64,000 nucleotides of DNA from Daucus carota subsp. sativus (GCF_001625215.2 NC_030387.2:40075606-40139605); one strand, 5' to 3'. Shown: positions 11,942 to 24,956, counted from the stretch's first letter. Numbers and translations are program-made. Notes: generated from the sequence alone by a model not told the origin.

Positions 11942-12630
11942 TTTTTGTTTTATATTTGAAATAAATAATTTGTTTAGGAACTCAATTTCATTTGAAATTT
12001 TATATTTAGACAAATAATTTATCTGGGAATATGGATTTGAAATTCATTTAAATCTAATATATTCGATATCATATTAATTAGATTTCAGAAGTAAAAGAGT
12101 AAAAGAGTTGATCCTGAATACAAATAATACATCAGGGTTCTCACTCCAGTAGTTGCTCTTGGTCAAGGTCTTAGACCGAACATCCAAGCATGTTTCAACT
12201 GATGACATGCATCACACTGATGAATACCATATCGTGAGCTCGTGGATTGTAAGATTATCAGATCCTAAAACACGTGTCAACCCGAACGCTCCAAAACAAA
12301 GAGAGTATACTTCTTTAACAAAATGCAATAATAAATTAGCCTCTATTTTTAAGTCCTCTAATGCAAACATTATTAGACTAAAGCGCGCGCACACAAAGAA
12401 AGTGTTCGTTGAGAAGCAGTCATTTTTAGGGGTCACGAATCACGATCGCAATGGTAAGAATTTCAATCCCAACAATATCACTAAACTTAGGCCATAATAA
12501 AATTAATCATCTTACAATTTTTAAAATAAAAATACAGACTTGCAAATAAAATCCGACTACAAATTATTATCAAATCATAAGTAGCATCGCTAAGGTAACA
12601 TATCCATACAACAAACGTTGCGATAGGCCT
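11942..12630. other. Spacer with one unassigned frame
   Basis: The plus strand is open for 114 codons at 12153-12497 with a basic, unfamiliar translation. The opposite strand is also partly open. I see no domain, so I do not call a gene. Confidence 0.45.
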
Positions 12631-12931
12631 CTATGACACCGGAAGCAACAATATATTCGCCGTCTGATTCATGTCCCCGCACGTAGATGATGGCCGTGTG
12701 CAATCTCTACGATACGGTGCTATAGCAGTCCCCATTTCATGATAACTCGCACAAATGCGTATTTGTGTTAGGACTAGAGTATCACCTTCATTAGTATCAC
12801 ATTTAATGAAGGTATGGAACCCCGATATTTGTTTAATTGCGTTTTCAATACGATCCCTGGTATACAGAGTATTCGCATTTGCAATTATAACAGCGTCGTT
12901 TAGCATTGTGCTCAAATCACGTCCGTTAGTT

Positions 12932-13007
12932 GCTTGTGTGATCATATAAACGTAGGGTTCTGCGCCTTTGCTTGTGTGATCATATAAACGTAGGGTTCTG
13001 CGCCTAA
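12932..13007. repeat. 38-bp tandem duplication inside RNase T2 exon
   Basis: Units 12932-12969 and 12970-13007, starting GCTTGTGTGATCATATAAAC, are nearly identical. Because 38 is not a multiple of 3, the duplication breaks the reading frame of the surrounding exon. Confidence 0.95.
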
Positions 13008-13393
13008 GCCAGACCTGCTGCCATGACGTTTCCACTCGTTCAACCAAAAATCTTTATTCGTGGATGTGGTCAAAATGGAAGGCCATACCACTACTAGTTG
13101 GTCTTTTTTCTCATTAATCTGTGTAGGTGTATTGAGTTAGGACTTACTTCAAATTTAAATAATTTAATAAGTTGCACAATGATGTGTTTAAAATAAAATT
13201 TTGAAATATCAAAAGTGCACGATCTGATTTTGGTAATTTAATATTCGATTCACAGAGATTATTAATTCAATTCTCACAAACACTTAATTCTAATATAGGC
13301 GAATTAAAAACAATTATATTGTGAAAATAAAAACCTTTTAATTTTGGAAATTTTTGTGAAAATCTAGTTACTCGGTAAAAGAAAAATGACTCG

Positions 13394-13530
13394 GTAAAAT
13401 AAAAATATAACATAATATTATTATTCAGAAAAAGAAAATTTTAAAAATATTAATTTTAAATATGTGGTCAAAGCTCCTAAAAAAATGTGCAAAAAGTCAA
13501 GATGCCTTATATAAAGGACCAGGAGGAGTA
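13394..13530. mobile_element. Half of a Stowaway-like MITE
   Basis: This matches the right-hand portion of the element at 8495-8733 (ATTATTCAGAAAAAGAAAAT, then AAAGTCAAG and TATATAAAGGACCAG) and ends GGAGTA. The left inverted end is missing. It sits in the intron of the RNase T2 pseudogene. Confidence 0.75.
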
Positions 13531-13534
13531 CAAA

Positions 13535-15714
13535 TTATCCGAGAATGTAAAATTTACCGAAATTTCGTATATAGTACACGTACTTGTACACCGAAATCTG
13601 TGTAATCGACGTTGGGGTTGGGGTAACTCGGGCTTTCTCCAAAACCCATGGAAAATAAACCGGTCGCTCACATATTCGGACCGGCAACTACGACCCTGCT
13701 CGCTGCTGCAGTAATAAGGTGTCCATCGGTACACCATTTCATATTCCGGAGGATTCTGAGAGTAAACCACGGTAACCAAAACCAACAAAAATATTATCTT
13801 GTTCATAGTGTAAATATGTAGGATATATATTTTGCTCAAGGATTTAATATGCTGCATCTTCTTTATCTGGACCATATATATATATAACATCTGAGACTGA
13901 GGCTAGTCACTGAGCATACCAAACGAATGATTCAACCGATATGTAACATGCAAAGGTTATGACCGTATAATGAGTATTTTAATACGATAAAGTTTTTATA
14001 TTCAATACTAATATGAAACTAAAGATATTAATGATAAAAAGCGTGCGTTGGCAAACGTGTCCAAGGCAAGTAGGAAAACTAATAAGAGACGGAGGGGGTA
14101 TTATTTATAAATGCCGGCTCAGAGAAGAGTACTACGGCTAATTTAAGTGGTTTTCTTATAGTATTTAATGTTTATATATTTATAATTTTCAATAATTTTA
14201 AAAATAAATATAATATAATTATCGAGATTCTATATTTATTGATAGTTTTAAAATTAATATCATAAAATTTGAAATTTAATATATTACTGAGGAATCGGGA
14301 CTTTAAATAATTATATAATTTCTTTTAGTATCATATCTGACGGAGTAACGGTTCACAATAATTTGAGTTTGAAAATTTTGACGGATATGATAATTGATAA
14401 GAAAGAATAAATAAAAATGAAGTGTCATACCAAAATATAAATTATCAAAATTCAGTCATTATATTTTAGTATACAATACATTTTTTTCAAGAAATTTACT
14501 AATATCAAATAGTATATGTTTCATAATTTTGATAGAGTATATATTCAGAATTAATATGTAGCAGCGGAATTAATAGGTTCGAAGTTCAGTTTGGAGAATA
14601 CTTCAACGAAGGAGGAGAAGAGGTGAATTTGGATATGAGTTAACAATTATGCTTGCAAATCAATTCGAATAAATTAACGTTGTTACTGCAGATGATCATA
14701 ACTTAACCAGAACACAAAATTTCTTAAAGAACTACAGTTAATATATAAACTTGTTTCTTGCATAACTGAAGCCAAAATAACACAATCCAAAACAAATGAA
14801 ATTAAAAGGTTGACAAATTTATTAACTGCTGAAATCTAGCATTGCAGTTTAAGGATCTTGAGTTCTGATGGCTACAAACAATTTCAGCAACACCCTTTCC
14901 GAGGCAGACGATACCTCGTACCTGCACAATTTGAAATTATATATAGAGGTAAAAAAATGTCAGATGTGGCAAAACAACCAAACACAGAAGAACAATAAAC
15001 CAATGGCATTGACTGACTGTTATGAAAATAGTGCGAAAAATTAACTAATCCATAACGACGAGACCCTTCTATTTACATGGCATAAATGATTGATGTTCTT
15101 CAGAATGACTACATTTAAGTGCAGAACTGTGAATAATCTATCTAATCAGCTTCAAGGATCTCAAATACTAGACACAAGAAAAATCAGTATAAAAGACTAA
15201 CACCTCAGAGACTTCCTTCGGTTTCAGCTGCTTCAGATTTACAGCATCAACCTCAGAGAGCTCTTGCTGTACAGATCCAGAGATATTTCTAACACCTATT
15301 TTGCTATAAATTTCTAGCAACTTAGTTCTGGGAAGAGACTTCATGCTCGGTTGGGGATACCAAACAAATAGTGAACCTAAAGAAGACCTTTAAAAAGATC
15401 CTTCAGCTGCAGATCATCAGCAATGAATACGTCGTGTTTATTGACCAGATTGATTGAACTTGAACCTGAATATACAGGCAATTTCAACAACCGTTGAGCC
15501 AAAATTTCTCCAGTCCTCGAGCTCCAGTTCTTTATGACAAACTCCCAGAAGGCACAAGCCTCCTCATGAGTTAGTTGGTGGCCAGAAGCATGACTTCCGA
15601 ATCTCACAATAGTCATGGATTATAGTGCTTCTCCAGAACATGCAATCCTGCTCCCAATAAACCATTTTTGTATTCTGTAATTCTGGAACCATAAAAGTCT
15701 TCATCAAGGAAAAT
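13535..15714. repeat. Tandem segmental duplication, copy 1 (deleted internally)
   Basis: The segment runs from the RNase T2 intron/exon 1 boundary, through upstream sequence (GAAGAGTACTACGGCTAATT at about 14126; AGCGGAATTAATAGGTTCGA at about 14563), to a piece of the NO VEIN-like gene that stops at about 15714. The same order recurs from 15715 onward, so one unit was copied head to tail. Confidence 0.85.
15217..15714 (-). pseudogene. Truncated copy of the NO VEIN-like ATPase gene 3' part
   Basis: Minus-strand translation gives SGHQLTHEEACAFWEFVIKN and LVNKHDVFIADDLQLKDLF, nearly identical to the C-terminal part of the intact gene at about 18.95-19.2 kb. Differences include a one-base loss in the TTTAAAAAGATCC tract that ends the frame, a deletion of about 55 bp near 15614, and a jump of roughly 0.25 kb near 15660. 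It lacks the ATPase domain and both ends, so it cannot make the protein. Confidence 0.93.
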
Positions 15715-17350
15715 TATCCGAAAATGTAAAATTTACTGATGATTAAATTTCGTATATAATACACGTACCTCGTCTTTGAACTCTGTGTAATCGACCACCC
15801 CACATATTACCTTTAATCATATATAATACACGTACGTACCTCGTCTCTAAACTCTGTGTAATCGACCACCCCACATGTTATCGAACGAATTGGTGTACGA
15901 ATGGATTCCACACTACTATAGGATGGATGGTCTAACTTAGGTTCACATATTCTGCCCGACAAATACGACCCTCCACGCTACAGTAGTACGGATCCATTCG
16001 TATACCAATTCATATTCGGGATTTTGGCAATAAGCCATGGTCACCAAAAACAGTAATTTGTTAAGGATTAAATATGCAGAATATTCGTCATCAGGACCAT
16101 ATATATAAGCAAGCACACCCTAATAAACTATCTGAGCATACGTTTTGTATGATTCAACCGTTTTCCAACATGCAAAACCGTTTTCCAACATGCAAAGAGG
16201 AGGGGTCTAGTAGGTTTAATCTTGTTCGAGAATTTTTCAAGTAAATGAAACCTCGGTTTGGAGTCGATACTTCTCAAGTACGAAATACATAACTTGTGAT
16301 TGTTAGTTGTTGCAAACAATAAAGCTGTTGACTCATTGACAGAACATGATTCACGGTTGGTTTCACACCATTTGTGTATATGAAGCCCATTATTTTCAAA
16401 CTTTCTGGCTCACAGAAGAGTACTACGGCTAATTTAAGTGGTTTTCTTATAATATTTGATGTTTATATATTTATGATTTTCAATAATTTTAAAAATAAAT
16501 ATAATATAATTATCGAGATTCTATATTTATTGATAGTTTTAAAATTAATATTATAAAAGTTAAAATTTAATATATTGCTGAGGAGTCGGACTTTAAATAA
16601 TTATATAATTTTATTATAGTATCATATATAACGGAGTAACGGTTCACAATATAATTTGAGTTTGAAAATTTTGACAAATACGATAAGAAAGAATAAATAG
16701 AAATGAAGTGTCATACCAAAATATAAATTATCAAAATTCAGTCATTATATTTTAGTATATAATATATTTTTTTCAAGAAATTTACTAATATCAAAATAGT
16801 ATACTGTGTCATAATTTTGATAGGGCATATATTCAGAATTAATATGTAGCAGCGGAATTAATTGGTTCGAAGTTCAGTTAGGAGAATACTTCAACAAAGG
16901 AGGAGAAAGGTGAATTTGAAAATCTTATAGTATCTGTTTACCGTCGAATTTAAAAGACCTGCACTGAGTAAAAAGACCAGGCAGAAGTTTTATGTTGTTA
17001 ATGGCATTCATGAATCAAGAACAGGCATCTTTAAGTCCAAAGGCTTATATGAACTTATAAGTAAACTTGTTTTTGAATAACTAAAGTAAGAAGAATTCAA
17101 TCCAGAACAACGAAATTTAGAAAGTTGACGTGGTATTGCAGCCTAAACGTCTTGAATTCTAATGGCTACGAACAATTCTGTCAACATCTAGTGCTACGAA
17201 CAATTCTGTCAACATTAGTTCTGAAGCAGAAGATCCTGCACAAGTTTTGAAAGTTACAAACATGTCAGATGTAGCGAAACAACCAAACATGGGAGGACTA
17301 ATTTTTATGGGAACAAATAATAAGACATGTAGCTCCTGAACACCATCCTA
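15715..17350. repeat. Tandem segmental duplication, copy 2 (left part)
   Basis: This part aligns with 13535-14950. Shared landmarks are RNase exon 1 (16.0 kb), GAAGAGTACTACGGCTAATT (about 16416), AGCGGAATTAATTGGTTCGA (about 16851) and the CAGATGT(G/A)GC(A/G)AAACAACCAAAC tract (about 17262). It continues into the intact NO VEIN-like gene. Confidence 0.85.
15720..16075 (-). pseudogene. Second RNase T2 exon 1 copy, broken
   Basis: Minus-strand sequence near 16050-15915 matches exon 1 of the pseudogene above: QNPEYELVYEW, then after a one-base deletion YYCSVEGRICRAEYV, then a stop. The start codon and first half of the signal peptide are deleted, and the first active-site segment is lost. The 3' part of the exon, with its donor GAG|GTACGTG, is itself duplicated in tandem with a period of about 76 bp (15770-15880). 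No second exon belongs to this copy. Confidence 0.85.
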
Positions 17351-18298
17351 GAGTTAAATCAGCTTCGTCAAAAGACTTGTCCCAAACATAAAGCTACAAA
17401 AACTGAGGAGCAAAATCTACGCCTAACACACACTATAATTACAAAGATAGCACAACAAATCAATAGCATGGACAGATTATGGGAACAAATACTAAAACAT
17501 GCAGCTCCTAAGAAAACATTCTAGGAAATTTTTACTCGAATTTGTGAAACCAGCTTTTCTAAAAGCCTTTTCCATAGCTTTTTAGTCGCGATATAACTTA
17601 GATATATTATTAGATAATAATCTAAATCAGGAAAACATATAATCTCAAAGTCAGAAAAACCAGGGTGATTTGCTATTTCCCGTTTAATCATAGAGAATAT
17701 TCTATTTAAGAACTTGAAAAGCCAGCTTTTTGTAAGCCTTTCCACGGCTTTTTAGTCGTGATATAACTTAATAAAGTAAATCAAAATACACATAATCTCA
17801 AAGCAAAAAAACCTGAGTGATCTGCTATTCCCCATCTAATCACAGAGAATATTATATAACTTACAAGGCAGATAACATATGATTCTATGCTTAAGCAAAT
17901 TTACAGGTTTCTCCAGCTACCAATATCATGGTAGACAATAATAACATCCAGTTGTATGTCTATTCATTGACTAGTTTCGATCACACTTTATTTCCTGTAA
18001 CTATTCCAGGAAAAAAAAATATGCTTCTAATTATATGATCATGACCATGTACAAAGGAATTCTTAATTTAGCATGATTAATAATAGATCATTTTAATATC
18101 GGGAAAAGAATTAGGAATACTATACTACTACAAGGCATTCCACTTGATCAGAATTACTACTAGTACTGTACTAGTACTACTGTCGATAATCTATCTAATC
18201 AGCTTTTCAGGGGATCTGAAATATTGGATATAAAAAATTAATGTAACAGAGTACTTTGAGACAATGTAACGTTAAGATAGAATATCATACCCATTCAG
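17351..18298. other. 3' flank of the NO VEIN-like gene
   Basis: No coding signal. A tandem duplication of roughly 170 bp is visible (about 17540-17710 and 17715-17860), built around AGCCTTTCCA(C/T)(G/A)GCTTTTTAGTCG, which makes a short inverted AAAGCC...GGCTTT pattern. Confidence 0.6.
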
Positions 18299-21200
18299 CT
18301 ATTCATCTGGAAAGATGGAAGAAAGAAACTCTTCATCCTCCAAAAATGTCTGCAGATTTTTCGTCTTCATGAGATACATAATTGCCTCCTCATTGAATTC
18401 TACGAGAAAACCCAACCTAACAAGGTCTGCAAGCTGACGTGCATGATCTTCATTCTCCCATAATAAGCCCCCAGCCACTACTTCAGAAAATTCTGAAGCA
18501 TACTCAATGAAATTTTTATGTCCTCCATTCTTGGCCAATTTCTGCACGAAAAGCTTTGAAATTTGTCTCTCCCATCTTAGCATTTGCCTTGCTTCAACTT
18601 TAAGGATTTTACCAGATGATAATGATAAAGTATGGCACATTGTTATTTTGTCTCCCGCCTCAAGGACAGCAACTTGAAGGAGGACTCTGACAACATTGTG
18701 CCTGATACCTGCTTCCGTATTGGGTGAAATGTCAGCTAGAAATCCAAGAATAAGTCTCAACAACTCTTTTCCAATAAATATTTCCCTTGGGTTCAGTTGC
18801 TTCAGGCTTACAGTATCCACTGCAGAAAGTTTGTGCTGCACAGACTCAGAGATATTTCTAACACCTATTTTGCTATAAATTTCTAGCAACTTAGTTCTGG
18901 GCAGAGATTTCATGCTCGGTTGGGGATACCAAACAAATAGCGAACTAAAAGAAGACTTTTCAAAAAGATCCTTCAGCTGCAGGTCATCGGCAATGAATAC
19001 GTCCTGTTTATTCACGAGATTTATTGCATTTGAGCCTGAATGTACAGGCAGTTTTAACATCCGTCGAGCCAATGTTTCTTCTGTCCTCAAGCTCCAGTTC
19101 TTCACAACAAATCCCCAATAGGCACAAGACTCATCATGAGTTAGTTGGTGGCCAGAAGCTTCCCATGTCTTCCAAATTTCACAATAATCATCAATGGAGG
19201 GGCTCATTTTAACTCCGTAAGTAATGGAGAAAAAACTTAGCAACTTACCTGTATAGTGCTTCTCTAGAACATGCAAGCGCGATCCCAGTAGACCATGCTT
19301 GTCCTGAATGACACAATTTTCAAAGCTCACCCACTGACCATATTCTCTACTACTTGGAATCCAAATATCTTTCTTGTCGTTGTCATTAGGCTTCCACTTA
19401 AATTCAATCAAATAGTTATATATTCGACTCACAGGGGTGAATATAGAATGGAAACCTAGGTAACTTGCAAGCAAAGAACAACCATCTCTAGTGTCAACAA
19501 TAACTCCCAGAGAATGAAGCTCATTTTTGTATTCCCTGAGTTTGGAACCATAGAAGTCTTCATCTAGGAAAGGTCCGTCGCCCCTTTCTAGAAAATCGGC
19601 CCACTCAGGACTGAAGAGCAAGCACCTCTGCGGAGTACTGTAGCCTGAATAGGTTTTCAACCACTGTCTACCTATTTTTTCCAGAAATGTTGATGGAAAA
19701 AGCTCATGAGTCTCCAAATTGTCATTCTTAGGCTTATACCTACGGATACATTCCAGCAATGAATATACATGTTCAGGAGTTATTCTGCTAGGATCCTGTG
19801 GCAAATTAAGGCCATTCAAAACATAATGTGCTCCATCTTTAAAAGAAGAGACAACACCCATACTCTTGAGCTCCTTGTCATATTTATGAATGGCCATACC
19901 ATACTGATTATCACTATCATCAATGAAAGGAAGCAAAGAGATTGATGAGATAGACTTCCAAGATTGGCCATAAAGAATGCAATCTGTTGGCGCTCTATAA
20001 TCACCGAGTCGAGTACGCAACCAATTCACCTCACGAATACACTTCTTTAGATCTGTTGGAAACGGATTTGAGGTCTTCAGCTTTCTGCAACATTGCAGAA
20101 GTGTAAGAACATTAACTTTGCCAATAAATTGTAACTCCGCTTGTTGCCTGAATACACGTTCAAATTTTTTTGATGCCTCACCAAAATCAACCACTACTCC
20201 AATTTGCTTTAATTCATCTTTGAACAAGAATATTTCGCTCCCATAGAAATTTACATCTATGAGCGGGAAGCAGCTAAAGACCTGCAAAAGGCATCCCCAA
20301 TCAGAGCCAGGTAAATAGCATTCTGAAGGAGTTCTGAACCCAACATGTGTGTTGATGCAGTTATTATCCTTGAGAGCATTAACAATATTGTTTGAGTTCA
20401 AATGGCGGAGGCAGTCCAGCATCAAATGGAGGGCCCCAGGTGTAAGAGAACTTGAGCAAGCTGAAGATTTCAAGTTATCACCAACTAGTTTGTAGTTACC
20501 AGCAAAATTCACTATCACACCAATTAGCTCCAGTTCTTCTCTAAAATCATTTAGATTGGCTCCATAATAAGTTTCATCAATAAAGGGAATGTTACTAACT
20601 TCAGAAGCAGCTTTCCACTCATCACCATATAAAACTGACTCGCCTGGGGCCCTGTAACCTTGCTTAGTCCACAGCCATTTCCCACCTTGTATACTATTAA
20701 TAAATTGTGCAGGCGAATTTAAATTAGCCCTCAAGAACTTGATGAACTTCAAAATTGCGAGTACATTCTCTCTTGTTAAATTAGAAGATGCTGCAATAGA
20801 CATAAGCTGGTTTCCTATGAATCTGCATGCTTCATTTACCTCAAACATCACACCAATTAATTTCAGCTCCTCCTTGTAATCAGTTAGTTTGCGACCATAA
20901 AACTTCATATCAACTTCTGGAATGTCGACAAGCTCTGACACTTGCTGTAAGATGTGTGCTTCTGATGACGAGCCCATGAATGACTGTGATGGTGGTCTAT
21001 AGCTGGAACTACCATTCAGGGAAATTTTCAGCCAGCTACCCTCCTTAATGCACGACAAAAAATTTGGAGGAATGTTATACCTATTCCTTTTCAAGTAACG
21101 AATCCATTCTAGTAGCAAAAATACATTTTTCTTGGTTAAAGGAGCTGACACACTTGGAATTATAGCATTTGGAGGAGATATGTGAGGTATATCAGATGCT

Positions 21201-24200
21201 GGAAGATATTTTTTCAAGAAATCGATCAGCTTTTTGTCAGTTGTACGAATACCAAAATAGGTTTTTGTTTGAAGATAGTCTTTCCCAAGCTCAACATAAC
21301 CCTCACTTGTCCACAGATTAGAACCAATCAGCTCCACCCAATTGCTTCCACTAGCAGGCAGCAGAACCTTCCTCTGTTGCGCCATCATCTGCCCGTAACT
21401 ATTAACAAGAGGCATGATTTTACATATTTCTTTAACATCCTGCTCAGACACATACTTCTTTGAAAAAGACTGATAAAGAAAATGACTGTATGCAATAGCA
21501 AGATCTCTATCATCCTTTATTAACTTGGTGAGTAGATGTGCATAACCAAACACACTCACTGCTTTGACGTTAACTTTGTTTGATAGCCAATCAAGTAGGA
21601 TCCACTGTTTACTAGATAACTCAATAGCTTGTTGGGTTGAAATTGGCATGAAGAAGTGGTCTGTTGCAGATTTGAACAATTTACTCCAGTTGATTAACCA
21701 TGATGCATAACTTTGCTCAGTAGACCTAAACAACTTCCCAGAATCACATCGAGAAACTGTACTGACACTAGTTAGAGAAACGTTACCATGAATATCCACA
21801 TGCTTCAAAAGTGATGCATTCTTCATGTTGGTATTTTGAAAACTATATACCCAATTCTCAGCAACAAACAGGAGAAGATCCAGATACACATCCTCGGAAA
21901 CTTCCATAACAATATTAGAACTCTGGATGCACCTAGCATACCATTCAGCAGCGACCATTTTTACACCCATGAATTCTAGAATGTAATTATACTCGTGTAT
22001 GTCAAATGACGAACTTAAAATGTAAGTGCCATGAGAGGAGATGTTATGAAAGGCTACACCTTGCCCCCTAGCCTTATCCAGAATATTCCAAAAGGCTGGC
22101 AATATGCCACCAACTTGACATGGCTGCTGGAAAAACTTTTGCTCCGAGTACGATTCACATGGAACAATACTTTGGTTTAATAGCTTCTGTCTAATAGACT
22201 CCCTGACAACATTTAGCTCCAAGCAGGGACCTTTGTTGACTGGCAAGTACCGAAAGAGGTGAGGCAGAGTTGAAACTGGAGCTTCAGTATCTTTCACGAG
22301 AGAAGTGAAAGCACTGATGAAGGCATCAGAAACACAGTCAAGGATTCCTTTATTCCATTTGTTATCTAACAGAACAGTTTCCCTCGATGAAGCTAAAATA
22401 AAATCTGCTTGAATAATGAAAGGGAAGTTGGTCACCATCTCTGTGGGTAAAAATGCATATATCCCTGGAGACTGCATCCCTCTAACGAGACGTTCTCCAA
22501 CAGGGAAAGCTAAAGTGATAACCCATTCTTCTACCTCCATTCTTCTTTCAACTTTGTGCTCGTTCTTGACAGGAAACCTTTGCCGCCACATATGATAGCC
22601 ACATTCTTTTTCTAAATCATCGTTACCAACTTGATCGGCAGAAAGATGGATCATATAAGATTCAGCATCGATGTTCTTCCTTGTGACAAAATTAGTCTCA
22701 CTTAAAATAGAAATCGCACTCACGGTGTTAAGCATAGGATCCTCATTGTCTTCTCTAACTGAAAGCCGCTTTATCTTTGTAAGAAACAACAGAATCTCTG
22801 GATGAATGTTGGAGAGCTGATGCATTACAGATTGGACCTTGTCAGGTTTTAGAGGCAGTATTATTGTTGTGGTAGGAAGAGGGATGTGTTTTCCATGTAT
22901 GCTTTTGAGAAGTGAAGGAGTTGGATTTGCCTTAACCCACTCAGGAACAATATATCCAACATTACAGTGCGGACAAGGTCCTTCATTAAACCGAATCTGA
23001 TAGCCATTACTAAATATGTAAGGCTGAGCCGTGATCAGGAAAACGCTTTTAAACCCAATGCCTGATATGATTTAAATATTTATTAGAACATCAAGCAAAG
23101 AGGTATGCATAAGAGAACTCACAATTAAAAACGAAAAATGATGTTGATGATGATAATAGAGACGACTGATATTGATAATAATTATTAAGGTGTCATACTT
23201 CACTGAGGGAATTCATGAAATGATACTCAACTATTCTCATGATAAAAAAGAAATTCTACCAGATGTGACACACTACACAGTTTAAGGTTTCGGGACATCA
23301 GGGCTACATTTTGAACCTACGTAAAAGTATTTATGGTGGTTAAGTATCTGAAAATTCACATTTTAGTCTACAGTATTTTACCAACAGAATCAGGTAATCC
23401 AGATAAATACAGATAAGTGATTTAAGGTCTGACGCTATTCAAGCACTTGGGACACAAGGGCTACATATCAGGCCAATGTAACAGTGTCGAGGGTGTTCTT
23501 CATGACAACAATAAAAAAATGTAACACATCGACATGTTAGAGGCACGACAGAAACCATAATTACTGCATTTTATGAGTGCCTGCATAATTAAGAATGTGT
23601 GATAAACTAATAGTAACTAGACCTTTCTCGCCAATATAACCACGTCTGCGATTTCCTTTCTTGGTGGAGCGTCCAACACTGCAGATGGAATCAATGTTCC
23701 TAGGTGTAAAGCCGCTTTCATTGTTGAATATCAACAATGTAGCTGGAGCTCCGGTAGCAGTTATATCTCGAGAAGTTATGACAAATTCAAGTGAAGGCTC
23801 CACTCCTTCCAAATAATCGTTGTCTTCTGCATTCTGTGGTAGAAAGCAAAAAAAGAAACAATAAAATGTAAAAGCAATTGTAATATGCCATCTGCTCAGA
23901 GTCAGGACAAGAAAAAAATTGAAGGTCAGGGAGCATGAGTTGTTGGTCCTACCTGTCATGATTTTAACAAAAAATGTTCCGGATATCACATTCTATAAAA
24001 TTGACCATCAGTATCACTTATACAAACCGTAACATCGTGTAGCGTTTTAAGTCAAACAAATTACTTTTTTTATGTTAAAAACGCTACTTAAAGTGGTGTT
24101 TTGGGTTCAATCCGCTATTTTAAATTGTGTTTTGAGTGCAAAATGTTACTTTCTCCTGAGTTATCTATTTTATTTAAATTTATTAAAGTTAAAAATGCTA

Positions 24201-24740
24201 CTTAAAGGGGTGTTCAAAATGGTATTTAAGTTACGTTTTAGATACAAAACGCAACTTTATCATATATTATAAAATTATTTTCAAGAAAAGAAGTAAAAAC
24301 AAAAAACAAAAGAAGTGAAACACAAGCCCAGACCACGTCTTGGTGCGGTACAAGAGGCATTTTTTTTAGGTGTGATATTTTGAATATTTTAACTCTAAAT
24401 ATCACAATATTATTGGCCTTTTTTCGAGAGACAATCTAGCATTAATATCAATATAATCTATCATTTTATTCGCAACAAGAAAATAACTCGCAAAATCGTA
24501 TGATCAATACACTGTAACATTCGTACAAAGATAAAGTGGACAAGTATTTTGAAACGATGAAAAATATTTTAGAGAAAGGACCTGGATAAGCTCCATGAGA
24601 AAGTGAACATCTTTAGAATAAAGTTCCTGAGAAAGGTTCGTAACAGCTTGATGCAAATCCTCAGTTAAGGGATTTAGTCTCCCGCCAATAGAAAACTTGG
24701 TCTTGCGTATCTCTTCAATGTGCGCTCTCGGTGTCACCAT
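18299..24740 (-). CDS. NO VEIN-like / sacsin-like GHKL ATPase protein, 1,710 aa
   Basis: Three exons join in phase: 24740-24582, 23833-23623 and 23061-18299, the last encoding nearly 90% of the protein. The N-terminus carries a Bergerat-fold (Hsp90/gyrase B/histidine kinase) ATPase module. The N-box ELIQNAEDN is at residues 50-58, the expected D.G.G position reads NNESGF at about 90-95, and the G-box GEKGIGFKSVF is at about 121-131. This matches the plant family annotated as histidine kinase-, DNA gyrase B-, HSP90-like ATPase, related to Arabidopsis NO VEIN and to animal sacsin. The rest contains five spaced repeats of the form D..FYG..L..YK.EL..IGV.V (about 19.5-20.9 kb). NO VEIN is a nuclear factor in vascular patterning; whether this paralogue shares that role is unknown. 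I chose MVTPRAHIEE as start; a Met three codons upstream (24749) is possible. A fold-back element lies 216 bp before the start. Confidence 0.93.
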
Positions 24741-24956
24741 TACTAACACCTACAATGTGCCTAATCTTTTTCTGTTATATTACACGTATGTGGAGGTTGA
24801 GAGAGATCTCTGTAGAGATCGTGGAGAGATGGATAGTAGAGAAGTGGTGCAAACCTCGTAGGCCGTAGGGTTAGGAGACATTAGTAAAGAGACGTACAGA
24901 GAATATGATATGATGACTTCGTGTCTTATATGGGTCAAGTTCGACTAATTTTGAGA

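Larger units (their letters stand above)
12631..13806 (-). pseudogene. T2-family ribonuclease (S-like RNase), broken
   Basis: RNase T2 enzymes are secreted endoribonucleases with two His-containing active-site segments. Exon 1 (13806 to about 13584) starts with a signal peptide (MNKIIFLLVLVTVVYS), followed by a Cys-containing stretch and RFIFHGFW, which corresponds to the first active-site segment (F.IHGLW). It ends near an AA|GTACGTG donor. Exon 2 (about 13118 to 12631) shows VVVWPS and FWLNEWKRHGS, the second active-site segment (FW..EW.KHGTC), and then a typical C-terminal half (RDRIENAIKQI, FIKCDTN, TQIRICAS). Three defects are visible. A 38-bp tandem duplication at 12932-13007 shifts the frame just after the second active-site segment. 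The usual Cys of HGTC is absent. The exon 1 donor and exon 2 acceptor do not match in phase. A half MITE lies in the intron. Confidence 0.85.

Noticed and set aside
12153..12497. 114-codon plus-strand frame
   Set aside because: Basic, low-similarity translation with no domain, and the opposite strand is also open. It sits in a decayed repeat-rich region.
21182..21463. Plus-strand frame of 93 codons inside the NO VEIN-like gene
   Set aside because: It is the antisense shadow of the long, well-supported minus-strand exon.
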